A stretch of 32,693 nt of DNA from Nocardioides sp. (GCA_025965125.1 JAOPXM010000203.1:1-32693); one strand, 5' to 3'. Numbered from the stretch's first letter, positions 1 to 8,624 are shown. Numbers and translations are program-made. The notes: generated by a model from the sequence alone, not told the origin.

Positions 1-1369
1 CCGGGTGGACGATGTCGACGCCCACGCCGAGATCGGTCAGGGAGCGGTGGATGGCATGGGCGCGGTCGAGGTAGGTGACGTCCGCACTGGGGTGGGAGTC
101 GAGCTCGCAGGCCCACCACGCCTGGTAGTCGAAGAGGAGGGCGACCTCGTTGTCGGGTGAGGTGCCCACGACCTCTCCGAGCCGGTCCAGCACCTCGCCC
201 AGCTCGACGACCTCGCGCCAGATGCGAGTGTCGGTCCCGGCATGCGGGAGCAGCGCGGAGTGGAACTTCTCGGCACCGGCCCGCGAGGCACGCCACTGGA
301 AGAACAACACGCCGTCGGCCCCGCGGGCGACGTGCTGCAGGCTGTTGCGCAGGAGCTCTCCGGGTCGTTTGGCGACGTTGCGCGGCTGCCAGTTGACGGC
401 GCTGACGGCCTGCTCCATGAGGATCCACGGTTGTCCACCGGCCAGGCCACGCACCAGATCAGCGCTGAAGGCCAGCTCGCGGTGCGCCTCCGGATCCGCA
501 GCGGTGACGTAGTGGTCGTTGGAGACGACGTCGACCTCTCGGGCCCAGGACCAGTAGTCCATGTCCCGCACGTGGCCCATCACCATGAAGTTCGTCGTGA
601 CCGGGACACCGGGGGAGAGCTCGTGCAGCACGTCGCGCTCCGCGACGAAGTTCGCGAGGAGCTGGTCGGAGGAGAAGCGACGGAAGTCCAGCTGCTGGGT
701 CGGGTTGGCGATCGCCGTGACGGCCCGGGGCGGCAGCACCTCGGCGAAGTCCCCGTACCGCTGGGACCAGAACGACGTGGCCCAGGCTTCGTTGAGCGCG
801 TCCACGTCCCGGTAGCGCTTCCCCAGCCAGGCCCGGAACGCGTCGGCGCTCACGTCGCAGAAGCAGTGGGCGTTGTGACAGCCGAGCTCGTTGCTCACGT
901 GCCACAGCCGAAGCGCCGGATGCTCGCCGTACCGCTCGGCCATCGCGCGGCACAGCGCCACGGCGTGTTCGCGGAACACCGGCGAGCTGGGGCAGTAACC
1001 CTGCCGTCCGCCGGGCCACAGCGTGACGCCCTCAGCGGTCCGAGGCAGCATCTCTGGGTGCAGGTGCGCGAGCCACGGCGGTGGCGAGGCGGTCCCGGTG
1101 GCCAGGTCCACCCCGATCCCGGCCGACCCCAGCCGGTCGAGGACCTGGTCCAGCCAGTCGAAGTGGTACTCGCCCGGCGCCGGCTCGAGCAGGGCCCACG
1201 AGAACACTCCAACGGTGACCATGCCGACGCCGGCCTGCTGCATCAGCCGGACGTCCTCGGCCTGTACCGAGGTGGGCCATTGTTCGGGGTTGTAGTCACC
1301 ACCGAACAAAATCCCCCGGGCGGACCACGGCGTACCGGGTCGGTTCACAGGCGCAGGACAGGCGCTCAA
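1..1369 (-). CDS. GH42 beta-galactosidase (3' end outside window)
   Basis: Glycoside hydrolase family 42 beta-galactosidase, which removes terminal beta-galactose from oligosaccharides. It is probably cytoplasmic, since no signal peptide is visible. The N-terminus carries the family signature GGDYNPEQWP, followed by VTVGVFSWALLEP. The acid/base region LWHVSNELG lies near residues 150-160, and further on come DYWSWAREVDVVSNDHY and a run around WILMEQAVSAVNWQPRN that contains the expected nucleophile Glu. About 456 codons are present, against roughly 650-700 in the family, so the C-terminal third is missing. I chose the TTG at 1369 because a GGGAG ribosome binding site lies 5 nt upstream. A GTG at 1348 in the same frame is the alternative. 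The gene is divergent from a sugar ABC transporter and belongs to a galactoside locus with galK and an alpha-galactosidase. Confidence 0.9.
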   Translation of the reverse strand, partial: MSACPAPVNRPGTPWSARGILFGGDYNPEQWPTSVQAEDVRLMQQAGVGMVTVGVFSWALLEPAPGEYHFDWLDQVLDRLGSAGIGVDLATGTASPPPWLAHLHPEMLPRTAEGVTLWPGGRQGYCPSSPVFREHAVALCRAMAERYGEHPALRLWHVSNELGCHNAHCFCDVSADAFRAWLGKRYRDVDALNEAWATSFWSQRYGDFAEVLPPRAVTAIANPTQQLDFRRFSSDQLLANFVAERDVLHELSPGVPVTTNFMVMGHVRDMDYWSWAREVDVVSNDHYVTAADPEAHRELAFSADLVRGLAGGQPWILMEQAVSAVNWQPRNVAKRPGELLRNSLQHVARGADGVLFFQWRASRAGAEKFHSALLPHAGTDTRIWREVVELGEVLDRLGEVVGTSPDNEVALLFDYQAWWACELDSHPSADVTYLDRAHAIHRSLTDLGVGVDIVHP

Positions 1370-1430
1370 CAGTTCTCCCAGCCATCGATGTGGATTTCTG
1401 TGGATCTGTGTCCAGATCCCGGGTTCAGGG

Positions 1431-1460
1431 TTGACATGTGACGATGATCATGTCGAGTAT
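1431..1460 (+). promoter_or_regulatory. Candidate promoter and operator before the sugar transporter
   Basis: TTGACA at 1431-1436 could be a -35 box, with GAGTAT at 1455-1460 as a weak -10 (18-nt spacer). An inverted repeat GACATG-N10-CATGTC (1433-1438 and 1449-1454) overlaps the -35 box, a position where a repressor would block transcription. The regulator is not known. The ROK protein encoded downstream is the natural candidate. Confidence 0.4.
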
Positions 1461-1502
1461 GCGTCCTATTATACAAAAGTGTTGACCAATTGGAGGTCCA
1501 CC

Positions 1503-2825
1503 GTGACACAGCACCACTCTTCGCTGCCGAACCTCAGCTCGGCCATCGCGACAGCGGGGTCCTCCAGGCGAGGGTTCCTGCGCGGGGCCATGCTGGGCGG
1601 GGCGCTGCTCAGCTCGTCCACGCTGCTGGACGCGTGCGGCGGTGGCGGCTCGGGATCCGCCACCGGGTCCGTGGCGTTCGGCATGAACGAGGCCGCCGGT
1701 TCGGGGCCCGCCTACGACCGGCTGAAGGCCATGGCCGATGCCTACGCCAAGAAGTCCGGGGTCTCGGTGAAGACCAACGCGGTCGACCACAACACGTTCC
1801 AGGACAACATCAACACCTACCTCCAGGGCAGCCCGGACGACGTGTTCACGTGGTTCGCGGGCTACCGCATGGACCAGTTCGCCCAGCAGGGCCTGATCAC
1901 CGACGTCAGCGACCTGTGGCCCATCGACGGGATGTCCGACAGCTTCAAGGCGGCCGCGACCGCCAGCGACGGCAAGCAGTACTTCGTGCCGAAGGACTAC
2001 TACCCCTGGGCGGTCTTCTACAAGAAGTCCGTCTTCCAGAAGTTCGGCTACGCCCCGCCGACCACCGAGGCCGACTTCACCTCCCTGATGAAGCAGATGC
2101 AGACCGACGGCCTGGTCCCGTTCGCCTTCGCCGACAAGGACGGCTGGCCGGCGATGGGTACGTTCGACATCCTCAACATGCGGATCAACGGCTACGACTA
2201 CCACATCAGCCTGATGGCCGGTGAGAAGGACTGGGACTCCACCGAGGTCAAGACCGTGTTCGACGCCTGGCGCGGCCTGCTCCCCTACCACCAGCCCGAT
2301 GCACTGGGCCGGACCTGGCAGGAGGCGGCGACCTCGCTGGGCAAGGAGGAGTGCGGCATGTACCTGCTCGGCACGTTCGTGGTCGACGGCATCCCGGACA
2401 TGGAGGACGACCTGGACTTCTTCACGTTCCCCGAGCTGGACTCGTCCATCGGTGCCGACGCCCTGGACGCCCCGATCGACGGCTTCTGCCTGGCCGCCGC
2501 CGGCCAGAACCAGACGGGCGGCAAGGAGATGCTGAAGTACCTCGGTACGGCGGCAGCGGCCGAGGCGGCCAACGCCAAGGCGACGCCGTTCATCGCCGCC
2601 AACTCGAACGCCGACACCAGCGGCTACTCCGCGTTGCAGAAGAAGTCCGTCGAGGTCGTGAGTGCCGCCACCCACATCGCCCAGTTCATGGACCGCGACA
2701 CCCGGGCGGACTTTGCGTCGACGGTGATGATCCCGTCGCTGCAACAGTTCCTGAACAGTCCCGACGACATCGACGGCATCACCTCGAGCATCCAGAAGCA
2801 GAAGGTCTCCATCTTCGGCAGCTGA
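1503..2825 (+). CDS. Sugar ABC transporter substrate-binding lipoprotein
   Basis: Extracellular binding protein of a CUT1-type carbohydrate importer (SBP_bac_1 fold), 440 residues. The N-terminus has a twin-arginine motif (SRRGFLRG, residues 21-28), a hydrophobic stretch, and a lipobox LLDAC with Cys45 as the lipidated residue. This indicates Tat export followed by lipoprotein anchoring. The mature part shows typical features such as YFVPKDYYPWAVFYKKSVFQ and the NTFQDNINTYLQG region. Start GTG 1503 is supported by TTGGAGG at 1490-1496; the reading frame is open further upstream but has no ribosome binding site there. It is the first gene of the transporter operon. The ligand is probably an alpha- or beta-galactoside, inferred only from the flanking galactosidases and galactokinase. 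Confidence 0.92.
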   Translation: MTQHHSSLPNLSSAIATAGSSRRGFLRGAMLGGALLSSSTLLDACGGGGSGSATGSVAFGMNEAAGSGPAYDRLKAMADAYAKKSGVSVKTNAVDHNTFQDNINTYLQGSPDDVFTWFAGYRMDQFAQQGLITDVSDLWPIDGMSDSFKAAATASDGKQYFVPKDYYPWAVFYKKSVFQKFGYAPPTTEADFTSLMKQMQTDGLVPFAFADKDGWPAMGTFDILNMRINGYDYHISLMAGEKDWDSTEVKTVFDAWRGLLPYHQPDALGRTWQEAATSLGKEECGMYLLGTFVVDGIPDMEDDLDFFTFPELDSSIGADALDAPIDGFCLAAAGQNQTGGKEMLKYLGTAAAAEAANAKATPFIAANSNADTSGYSALQKKSVEVVSAATHIAQFMDRDTRADFASTVMIPSLQQFLNSPDDIDGITSSIQKQKVSIFGS

Positions 2826-2862
2826 TCCGAGCACACCCGACCCCGTCCCGGAGAGCAGGAGC

Positions 2863-3798
2863 ATGACCTCGACGACCTCGACGACCGAAGCGCGCACGAG
2901 CAGCCGGGCCACCCGCCGGGGCAGTCGCAGGCGGCTGCCCTGGCGGGACCGGGTGGTCATCAGCGTCATGGTCGTGATCCCGACGCTCTTCGTGGTGTGC
3001 CTGGTCTGGGTGCCGGCGATGCTGTCGGTGGTCTTGTCCTTCAGCAACTGGAACGGGATCGGCAGCGTCGACTCGATCCAGTGGATCGGGTGGAAGAACT
3101 ACGACGACATCACCACGATCTATCCGCCCTTCTGGCCGGCGATCAAGCACAACCTGATCTGGTTGGGGTTCCTCTTCTTCGGGCCCACGCTGCTCGGGAT
3201 GCTGCTGGCCGTGGTGCTGGATCGCAAGATGGTCGGCAGCCGCTTCTACCAGACAGCCTTCTACATGCCGGTGGTGCTGTCGCTGGCACTGGTGGGCTTC
3301 ATCTGGCAGCTCTTCTACTCACGCGACCAGGGCCTGCTCAACCAGGTCCTCAACACCCAGATCGACTGGTACGGCGACTCCAGCGTCAACCTGTGGGCAG
3401 TGCTCGTTGCCACTGCCTGGCGTCACACCGGCTACATCATGCTGATCTACCTGGCCGGCCTGAAGGGCATCGACACGTCGCTGCGCGAGGCCGCGGCCGT
3501 CGACGGTGCCAACGAGCGACAGAGCTTCTTCCACGTCGTCTTCCCGCTGATGAGGCCGATCAACATGATCGTCATCGTGATCGTGGTGATCGAGTCGCTG
3601 CGCGCCTTCGACCTGGTGTGGATCGTCAACCGTGGGACGAACGGGCTGGAGATCATCGCGGCCCTGGTGTCGCAGAACGTCGTGGGCCAGGCCAGCCGTT
3701 ACGGGTTCGGCTCGGCGCTGGCGGTGATCATGATGCTGATCTCGTCGGTGTTCATCACGATCTACCTGCGGGTCGTCTTCAAGGAGGAACGTCGATGA
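2863..3798 (+). CDS. Sugar ABC transporter permease, MalF/UgpA-like
   Basis: Integral membrane permease of a CUT1 carbohydrate importer, 311 residues with about six transmembrane segments. The first runs at roughly residues 28-52 (VVISVMVVIPTLFVVCLVWV). The cytoplasmic EAA loop that docks the ATPase is clear (LREAAAVDGANERQSFFHVV, near residues 207-226). The start ATG 2863 is preceded by GGAGAGCAGGAG. The stop codon overlaps the start of the next permease (ATGA), implying translational coupling. A basic N-terminal tail (ATRRGSRRRLPWRDR) lies on the cytoplasmic side. No ATPase gene follows, so the pair probably relies on a shared ATPase encoded elsewhere. Confidence 0.93.
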   Translation: MTSTTSTTEARTSSRATRRGSRRRLPWRDRVVISVMVVIPTLFVVCLVWVPAMLSVVLSFSNWNGIGSVDSIQWIGWKNYDDITTIYPPFWPAIKHNLIWLGFLFFGPTLLGMLLAVVLDRKMVGSRFYQTAFYMPVVLSLALVGFIWQLFYSRDQGLLNQVLNTQIDWYGDSSVNLWAVLVATAWRHTGYIMLIYLAGLKGIDTSLREAAAVDGANERQSFFHVVFPLMRPINMIVIVIVVIESLRAFDLVWIVNRGTNGLEIIAALVSQNVVGQASRYGFGSALAVIMMLISSVFITIYLRVVFKEERR

Positions 3799-4703
3799 GC
3801 GGCGCCCGGGTCGCCGCGACCCCTCCTCGCCGTCGCGAGGGCGGCGTGATGAACAAACCTCGAGGTCGGGTCGCCGTGGCGATCATGCTGACGCTCTCGC
3901 TGTTGTGGCTCTTCCCGCTGCTGTGGGCGGTGCTCAACTCGTTCCGCAACTACGGCTACACCCAGGCCCACGGCTACCTGTCCTTCGGCGGCTGGACGCT
4001 CGGCAACTACCAGCACGTGTGGCAGGACGGACAGCTCGGGAAGTACTTCGTCAACTCGCTGATCATCACCGTGCCCGCGGTGATCCTGACGCTCCTGTTG
4101 TCCTCGATGGTGGCGTTCGTGCTGGCCCGCTTCCGTTTCCGCTTCGGCCTGCCCCTGCTGGCGATCTTCCTCGCGGCCAACCTGCTGCCGCCCCAGGCCC
4201 TGCTGATCCCGGTGTTCCGGATCTACCGCGAGATTCCCCTGCCGTTGGCGATGAGCGACACCGGGCACCTCCTCGGCAGCTACTGGGGGCTGATCGCGAT
4301 CAACGTGGCCTTCCAGCTGGGCTTCTGCACGTTCGTCCTCACCAACTACATGAAGACCCTGCCGCTGGAGATCTACGAGGCGGCCGAGGTCGACGGGGCC
4401 AGCGTGTGGCGCCAGTACTGGCAGATCACCATGCCGCTGGTCCGGCCGGCGCTCGCGGCGCTGGCGACCCTGGAGGTGACGTGGATCTACAACGAGTTCT
4501 TCTGGGCCACCGTCCTGCTCGGAGGCCAGGGCGACAAGTTCCCGATCACGAGCGCCCTCAACAACCTCAAGGGCCAGTACTTCACCGACTACAACCTCCT
4601 GTCGGCCGGGTCGGTCCTCGTCGCGCTCCCGGTGCTGGTCGTGTTCTTCGTCCTGCAGAAGCAGCTGGTGGCCGGCCTGACGTTGGGATCCACGAAGGGT
4701 TGA
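3795..4703 (+). CDS. Sugar ABC transporter permease, MalG-like
   Basis: Second transmembrane permease of the CUT1 sugar importer, 302 residues. It has about six membrane spans and an EAA motif (YEAAEVDGASVWRQYWQITM) in the second half. It partners the preceding permease to form the heterodimeric channel. The ATG at 3795 overlaps the upstream TGA by 4 nt, and AAGGAGGA at 3781-3788 sits at good spacing. An internal ATG at 3849 is a less likely alternative start. The gene ends 33 nt before the pyrophosphorylase gene, with only a ribosome binding site between them, so the sugar-activation genes are probably co-transcribed. Confidence 0.93.
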   Translation: MSGARVAATPPRRREGGVMNKPRGRVAVAIMLTLSLLWLFPLLWAVLNSFRNYGYTQAHGYLSFGGWTLGNYQHVWQDGQLGKYFVNSLIITVPAVILTLLLSSMVAFVLARFRFRFGLPLLAIFLAANLLPPQALLIPVFRIYREIPLPLAMSDTGHLLGSYWGLIAINVAFQLGFCTFVLTNYMKTLPLEIYEAAEVDGASVWRQYWQITMPLVRPALAALATLEVTWIYNEFFWATVLLGGQGDKFPITSALNNLKGQYFTDYNLLSAGSVLVALPVLVVFFVLQKQLVAGLTLGSTKG

Positions 4704-4736
4704 CGTCGGCATCGACGGCACCATCAAGGAGGGGAC

Positions 4737-6110
4737 ATGAACGGAACCGGGTTGTCCGCGGCCCTGGCCAAGATGCGCGAGGCGCGCGTCCCCGAGCCCG
4801 CCGTCAGGACGTTCGAGCGGAACTACCGCCGACTGGTGGCGGGGGAGACCGGACTGGTTCCCGAGTCCTCCATCGTGGCGAGCGACAGCGAACCGGTCGA
4901 CACCTCCACCCTCACGCCCGAGGCCGCGACCAGGGCGCTGGACAACACGGTCGTGATCAAGCTCAACGGTGGCCTCGGGACCTCGATGGGCATCAACAAG
5001 GCCAAGTCGCTGCTCACCGCCAAGGACGACTGGACCTTCCTCGACGTCATCGTCAGGCAGGTGCTGCAGCTGAGGCGTCGGCACGACGTCAGGCTGCCGC
5101 TGATGTTCATGAACTCCTTCCGCACCCGTGCCGACACGCTCGCCGCGCTGGCGGCCTACCCCGTTCGCCACGACGACCTCCCGCTCGACTTCCTCCAGAC
5201 GAGGGAGCCCCGGCTGCGCGCCGACGACCTGACGCCCCTCACCTGGGAGGCCGATCCGAGCCTCGAGTGGTGTCCGCCCGGTCACGGCGACTTCTACGGC
5301 GTGCTCCACGCCAGCGGGTTGCTGGAGCAGATGATCGGCCACGGCTTCGACCGCGTGTTCGTGTCGAACGCCGACAACCTCGGCGCCGTGCCCACCGCCA
5401 CCATGGCGGGGTGGTTCGCCGCCTCCGGGGCACCCTTCGCGATCGAGGCGGTACGCCGTACCGCCAGCGACCGCAAGGGTGGGCACTTCGCGCGTCGGAA
5501 GAGCGACGGACGGCTGGTGCTGCGCGAGACCGCACAGACCGCCCCGGAGGATCACCAGGCCCTGGCGGACCTCGATCGGCATCGGTTCGCGTCGACGAAC
5601 AACATCTGGATCGACCTGCGGGCGCTGAGGACCCTGCTCGACGAGGCGGACGGCGCCCTCCGCCTGCCGTTCATCTGCAACCGGAAGTCCGCCGACCCGG
5701 CAGACCCCTCGAGCCCGCGCGTCGTGCAGATCGAGAGCGCGATCGGCGCGGCCATCGAGAACTTCGAGGGCGCGCGGACCGTGGAGGTCTCGCGGTCGAG
5801 GTTCATCCCCGTGAAGACGACAGACGACCTCCTCGTCCTGAGGAGCGACTGCTACACGCTCACCGACGACTTCATCCTGGAGCCGGCCTTCGAGGCGCTC
5901 CCGTTCGTCGAGCTCGGGCCGGTGTACAAGCAGCCCTGGGAGCTCGACCGACGGTTCCCCTGGGGTGCCCCGGGACTCCGGCAGGCGACCGCGTTGCGTG
6001 TGGCCGGCGACTGGACGTTCGGGCGCGGCGTACGCATCGTCGGCGCCTGCACCTTGGACGAGGTCGGCGGAACGGTCCCCGACCGCGCGGTGCTCGGGAG
6101 TGCCCGATGA
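4737..6110 (+). CDS. UDP-sugar pyrophosphorylase (UDPGP family)
   Basis: UTP:sugar-1-phosphate uridylyltransferase of the eukaryotic-type UDPGP family (Pfam UDPGP), 457 residues. It makes UDP-glucose or UDP-galactose plus pyrophosphate. The nucleotide-binding signature VVIKLNGGLGTSMG is near residues 69-82. Later come FVSNADNLGAVP, a Rossmann-like uridine-binding region, and IPVKTTDDLLVLRSD, whose Lys contacts phosphate in the family. It lacks the GalU-type sequence. A strong GGAGGGG site precedes ATG 4737, and the stop overlaps the galK start (ATGA). The coupling to galK suggests it acts on galactose-1-phosphate, replacing or supporting GalT. This is inference; a glucose-1-phosphate preference is equally compatible with the sequence. 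Confidence 0.88.
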   Translation: MNGTGLSAALAKMREARVPEPAVRTFERNYRRLVAGETGLVPESSIVASDSEPVDTSTLTPEAATRALDNTVVIKLNGGLGTSMGINKAKSLLTAKDDWTFLDVIVRQVLQLRRRHDVRLPLMFMNSFRTRADTLAALAAYPVRHDDLPLDFLQTREPRLRADDLTPLTWEADPSLEWCPPGHGDFYGVLHASGLLEQMIGHGFDRVFVSNADNLGAVPTATMAGWFAASGAPFAIEAVRRTASDRKGGHFARRKSDGRLVLRETAQTAPEDHQALADLDRHRFASTNNIWIDLRALRTLLDEADGALRLPFICNRKSADPADPSSPRVVQIESAIGAAIENFEGARTVEVSRSRFIPVKTTDDLLVLRSDCYTLTDDFILEPAFEALPFVELGPVYKQPWELDRRFPWGAPGLRQATALRVAGDWTFGRGVRIVGACTLDEVGGTVPDRAVLGSAR

Positions 6111-7324
6111 CGACGACGTGGAGGCTCGACGAGCTGGGCGACGACCTCGATCCCGGCCGACCACGCGAGCTGTCGGCCGCCCTGGTGGCGACGTTCGAGC
6201 GCCTTCACGGTGTCCCACCCGCGGGGGTCTTCGCCGCGCCGGGACGGGTCAACCTGATGGGAGAGCACACCGACTACAACGGCGGCTGGTGCCTGCCCAT
6301 GGCCCTGCCGCACGCGACGTACGTCGCGGTCCGCAGACGCGACGACCGGCGACTGACCGTGACCAGCCTGCAACAGGTCGGGGCGTTCTCGATCGACCTC
6401 GATGGTCTCGATCCGGCAAGCCTTCGCGGGTGGTCGAGCTACCCCGCCGGCGTCGTCTGGTTGCTCGAGGCATCCGGGCTCCGGATGCCCGGCATGGATC
6501 TCGTCATCGACAGCCGGGTCCCGGTCGGCGCCGGTCTGTCGAGCTCGGCGGCCCTCGAGTGTGCGGTTGCCCTGGCCGCCTGTGCCATGGCCGAGGTCGC
6601 GGTGGACGCGCAGATGCGACGACGCCTCATCGACCTGTGCGTGCGTGCCGAGCGGGAGATCGTCGGCTCACCGACGGGCGGGATGGACCAGACCGCGGCG
6701 CTGCTCGCGCGACCCGGCGAGGCCTTGCTCCTGGACTGCCTCACCGGGCGAACCGAAGGGGTGTCCTGGTCCTTCCCGGAGGCAAGTCTCCTGATCGTCG
6801 ACACGCGCGCCCAGCACTCGCTGTCGGACGGGCAGTACGGCGACCGCAGGGCCGAGTGCGCCCGGGCTGCTGCGGCCCTCGGGCTCGACCTGCTGCGCGA
6901 GGCGCCCGACCTGGGGGTGGCGCTGAGGCGGCTCACCGACGACATCCTGCATCGCCGGGTCAGGCACGTCTTCAGCGAGAACCTGCGCGTAGGAGCCGCG
7001 GTGCGCGCGATCCGGGGCGGTGAGCACCGAGAGCTCGGTCGCCTCTTCACCGAGTCGCACGAGTCCCTGCGAGATGACTTCGAGGTCTCCTGCGCGGAGC
7101 TGGACCTCGTGGTCGACACAGCCCTGGTTGAGGGTGCGTACGGAGCCCGGATGACCGGCGGGGGTTTCGGCGGTTCGGCCATCGTGCTCGTCGCGGATGC
7201 GAAGCTGGCGCGGGTCCGGGCCGCGGTCACTTCTGCCTTCGCCGAACGGGGCTTCACGAGGCCGGCGTTCGTCGTGGCGACCGCTGCGGGTGCTGCAGCC
7301 GAGGTCGAGTCATTAACCCGCTAG
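6107..7324 (+). CDS. galK: Galactokinase
   Basis: ATP-dependent phosphorylation of galactose to galactose-1-phosphate, GHMP kinase superfamily, 405 residues, slightly longer than the usual 380-390. The galactokinase signature GRVNLMGEHTDYNGG is at residues 46-60. The ATP-binding GHMP motif PVGAGLSSSAALE follows around residue 140. The C-terminal GARMTGGGFGGSAIVL loop is intact. ATG 6107 overlaps the stop of the pyrophosphorylase gene by 4 nt. The product would be the direct substrate of that enzyme, or of a GalT encoded elsewhere. The gene ends 31 nt before the ROK regulator. Confidence 0.96.
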   Translation: MTTTWRLDELGDDLDPGRPRELSAALVATFERLHGVPPAGVFAAPGRVNLMGEHTDYNGGWCLPMALPHATYVAVRRRDDRRLTVTSLQQVGAFSIDLDGLDPASLRGWSSYPAGVVWLLEASGLRMPGMDLVIDSRVPVGAGLSSSAALECAVALAACAMAEVAVDAQMRRRLIDLCVRAEREIVGSPTGGMDQTAALLARPGEALLLDCLTGRTEGVSWSFPEASLLIVDTRAQHSLSDGQYGDRRAECARAAAALGLDLLREAPDLGVALRRLTDDILHRRVRHVFSENLRVGAAVRAIRGGEHRELGRLFTESHESLRDDFEVSCAELDLVVDTALVEGAYGARMTGGGFGGSAIVLVADAKLARVRAAVTSAFAERGFTRPAFVVATAAGAAAEVESLTR

Positions 7325-7336
7325 CGGCACACGGAC

Positions 7337-7354
7337 CCGTACTTGACAGTACGG
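7337..7354 (+). promoter_or_regulatory. Palindrome immediately before the ROK regulator
   Basis: A perfect inverted repeat, CCGTAC-TTGACA-GTACGG, with 6-nt arms and a 6-nt centre, ends 1 nt before the GTG at 7356. Its position at the 5' end of a repressor gene suggests autoregulation. The central TTGACA resembles a -35 box, but the corresponding -10 would fall inside the coding region, so this is more likely an operator than a promoter. Confidence 0.45.
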
Positions 7355-7355
7355 T

Positions 7356-8516
7356 GTGCGCGTGAACAGTCGGTCGGGTTGGTTGCCGTCGACCAGCCCC
7401 GGCGCGGTTGCGGTGATGTCGACCCTCGTGACCGAAGGTGCGATGTCGCGCGCAGACCTCTCGCGCCGGACGGGTCTGACGTCCGCGGCCGTGACGAAGG
7501 TGGTGACCCCGCTCGCCGATGCGGGATACCTCCAGGAGGTCGGGCGGTCCGTGAGCGGCAGCCTCGGCCGTCCCGCGAGCCTCGTCGAGGTGTGTGGCGA
7601 GGCCGCGTACTTCGTAGGCGTCAAGGTCACCGACGTCGAGATCCTCGGCGTCCTGGTCGACCTCTCCGGCCAGATCCGCGCCACCCAGTCCCGCAAGCTG
7701 GCCTCCCGCGACGTCGACGAGGTCGTCGAGAGCATCGGCGCGCTGACGGAGTCACTCCGGGAGAGCGCCGATCACCCGGATCGGCTCCGCTACGTGGCCA
7801 TCGGGATCTCCGGGGACGTCGACCGCGAGAGCGGGTTGGTGTCGTACTCGCCGTTCCTGCGATGGCATGGCGTCCGCCTCGCCCAACAGGTGCAGGCAAA
7901 GGTCGGGCTGCCGACCCTGGTCGAGAACGACGTTCGCGCGCTGACGGCGGGGGAGCACTGGTTCGGGGCGGGTGTCGGCAAGCCGTCGTTCGCCGTCGTG
8001 ACCGTCGGCGCGGGTATCGGGTGTGCGATGTCCGTGCGGGGGCAGGTGCTCGCCGGCGTCCACGGCGTCTCCGGTGAGCTCGGACACCTGCCGATCGCCG
8101 GCGACCGGGCCTGCTACTGCGGTGCCGTGGGCTGCCTGGAGACGGTGGCCGGCACGGCAGCGATCCTGCGCGACGTCTCGACCGCTGTCGGGAGCGAGGT
8201 CACGGACCTGGCCGCGGCCGTGGCCTGGGGCGAGCAGGACCCGCGCGCGGCGGCGGTGTTCCACGAGGTCGGACGGGTGCTGGGCCTCGGTATCGCCTCG
8301 GTCGTGAACCTCTTCGGGCCCCAGTCCGTCGTGCTCACCGGCGAGGGCCTGGTCGCGCTCGACCTCGTGCGCGAGCCGATGCGGGCCGCGTTCGTGGTCC
8401 AGGCGTACGGACAGGCGATCCACTCCGAGCTCATCGTGCGCCCCCTCACCTTCGAGGCGTGGGCCCGCGGAGCGGCGACCATGGCGCTCCAGGCGTTCAT
8501 CCGCGGCGCGGTCTGA
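7356..8516 (+). CDS. ROK-family transcriptional regulator
   Basis: Sugar-responsive repressor of the ROK family, 386 residues. An N-terminal winged helix-turn-helix (SRADLSRRTGLTSAAVTKVVTPLADAGYLQEVG, about residues 29-62, quoted only as boundaries SRADL to LQEVG) is followed by an actin-like sugar-binding domain. That domain contains GISGDVD, the ENDVRALTAGEHWFG loop, and the zinc-site pattern CYCGAVGCLE. Start GTG 7356 or GTG 7362; there is no clear ribosome binding site. It lies between galK and the alpha-galactosidase gene, so it is the likely local regulator. The inducer is probably galactose or a galactoside, by context only. Confidence 0.9.
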   Translation: MRVNSRSGWLPSTSPGAVAVMSTLVTEGAMSRADLSRRTGLTSAAVTKVVTPLADAGYLQEVGRSVSGSLGRPASLVEVCGEAAYFVGVKVTDVEILGVLVDLSGQIRATQSRKLASRDVDEVVESIGALTESLRESADHPDRLRYVAIGISGDVDRESGLVSYSPFLRWHGVRLAQQVQAKVGLPTLVENDVRALTAGEHWFGAGVGKPSFAVVTVGAGIGCAMSVRGQVLAGVHGVSGELGHLPIAGDRACYCGAVGCLETVAGTAAILRDVSTAVGSEVTDLAAAVAWGEQDPRAAAVFHEVGRVLGLGIASVVNLFGPQSVVLTGEGLVALDLVREPMRAAFVVQAYGQAIHSELIVRPLTFEAWARGAATMALQAFIRGAV

Positions 8517-8586
8517 CCCGCTGCCGGACCGGCTCCGCCCGCTGCGCACCCTCCAACATTTCTGCACAGAACGGCATTTTCTTCGA

Positions 8587-8624
8587 CTTACTTTCTTGAC
8601 GACGGAAACTAGGTCCCCTAGCGT
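8587..8624 (+). promoter_or_regulatory. Promoter with overlapping operator-like repeat for alpha-galactosidase
   Basis: TTGACG (8596-8601) and TAGCGT (8619-8624) are separated by 17 nt and make a good housekeeping-type promoter. An imperfect inverted repeat, CTTACTTTCT-N7-GGAAACTAGG (8587-8613, 7 of 10 arm positions paired), overlaps the -35 box. Its shape resembles operators described for XylR/ROK repressors, and a ROK gene ends 70 nt upstream. The surrounding 8555-8610 stretch is notably AT-richer than its neighbours. Confidence 0.55.

Noticed and set aside
1425-3047. Long open frame of about 540 codons on the minus strand
   Set aside because: It lies opposite the binding-protein and permease genes. 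Its protein is Arg/Gly/Val/His-rich without family motifs, as expected from antisense reading of high-GC coding DNA.
3905-6106. In-frame upstream extension of the galactokinase gene
   Set aside because: The frame stays open through the permease and pyrophosphorylase genes, but the translated part is compositional noise. The real galK start is the ATG at 6107, shown by the GHMP fold start.
3762-6218. Minus-strand open frame of 818 codons
   Set aside because: It is antisense to the permease and pyrophosphorylase genes, has low-complexity composition and no recognisable domain.
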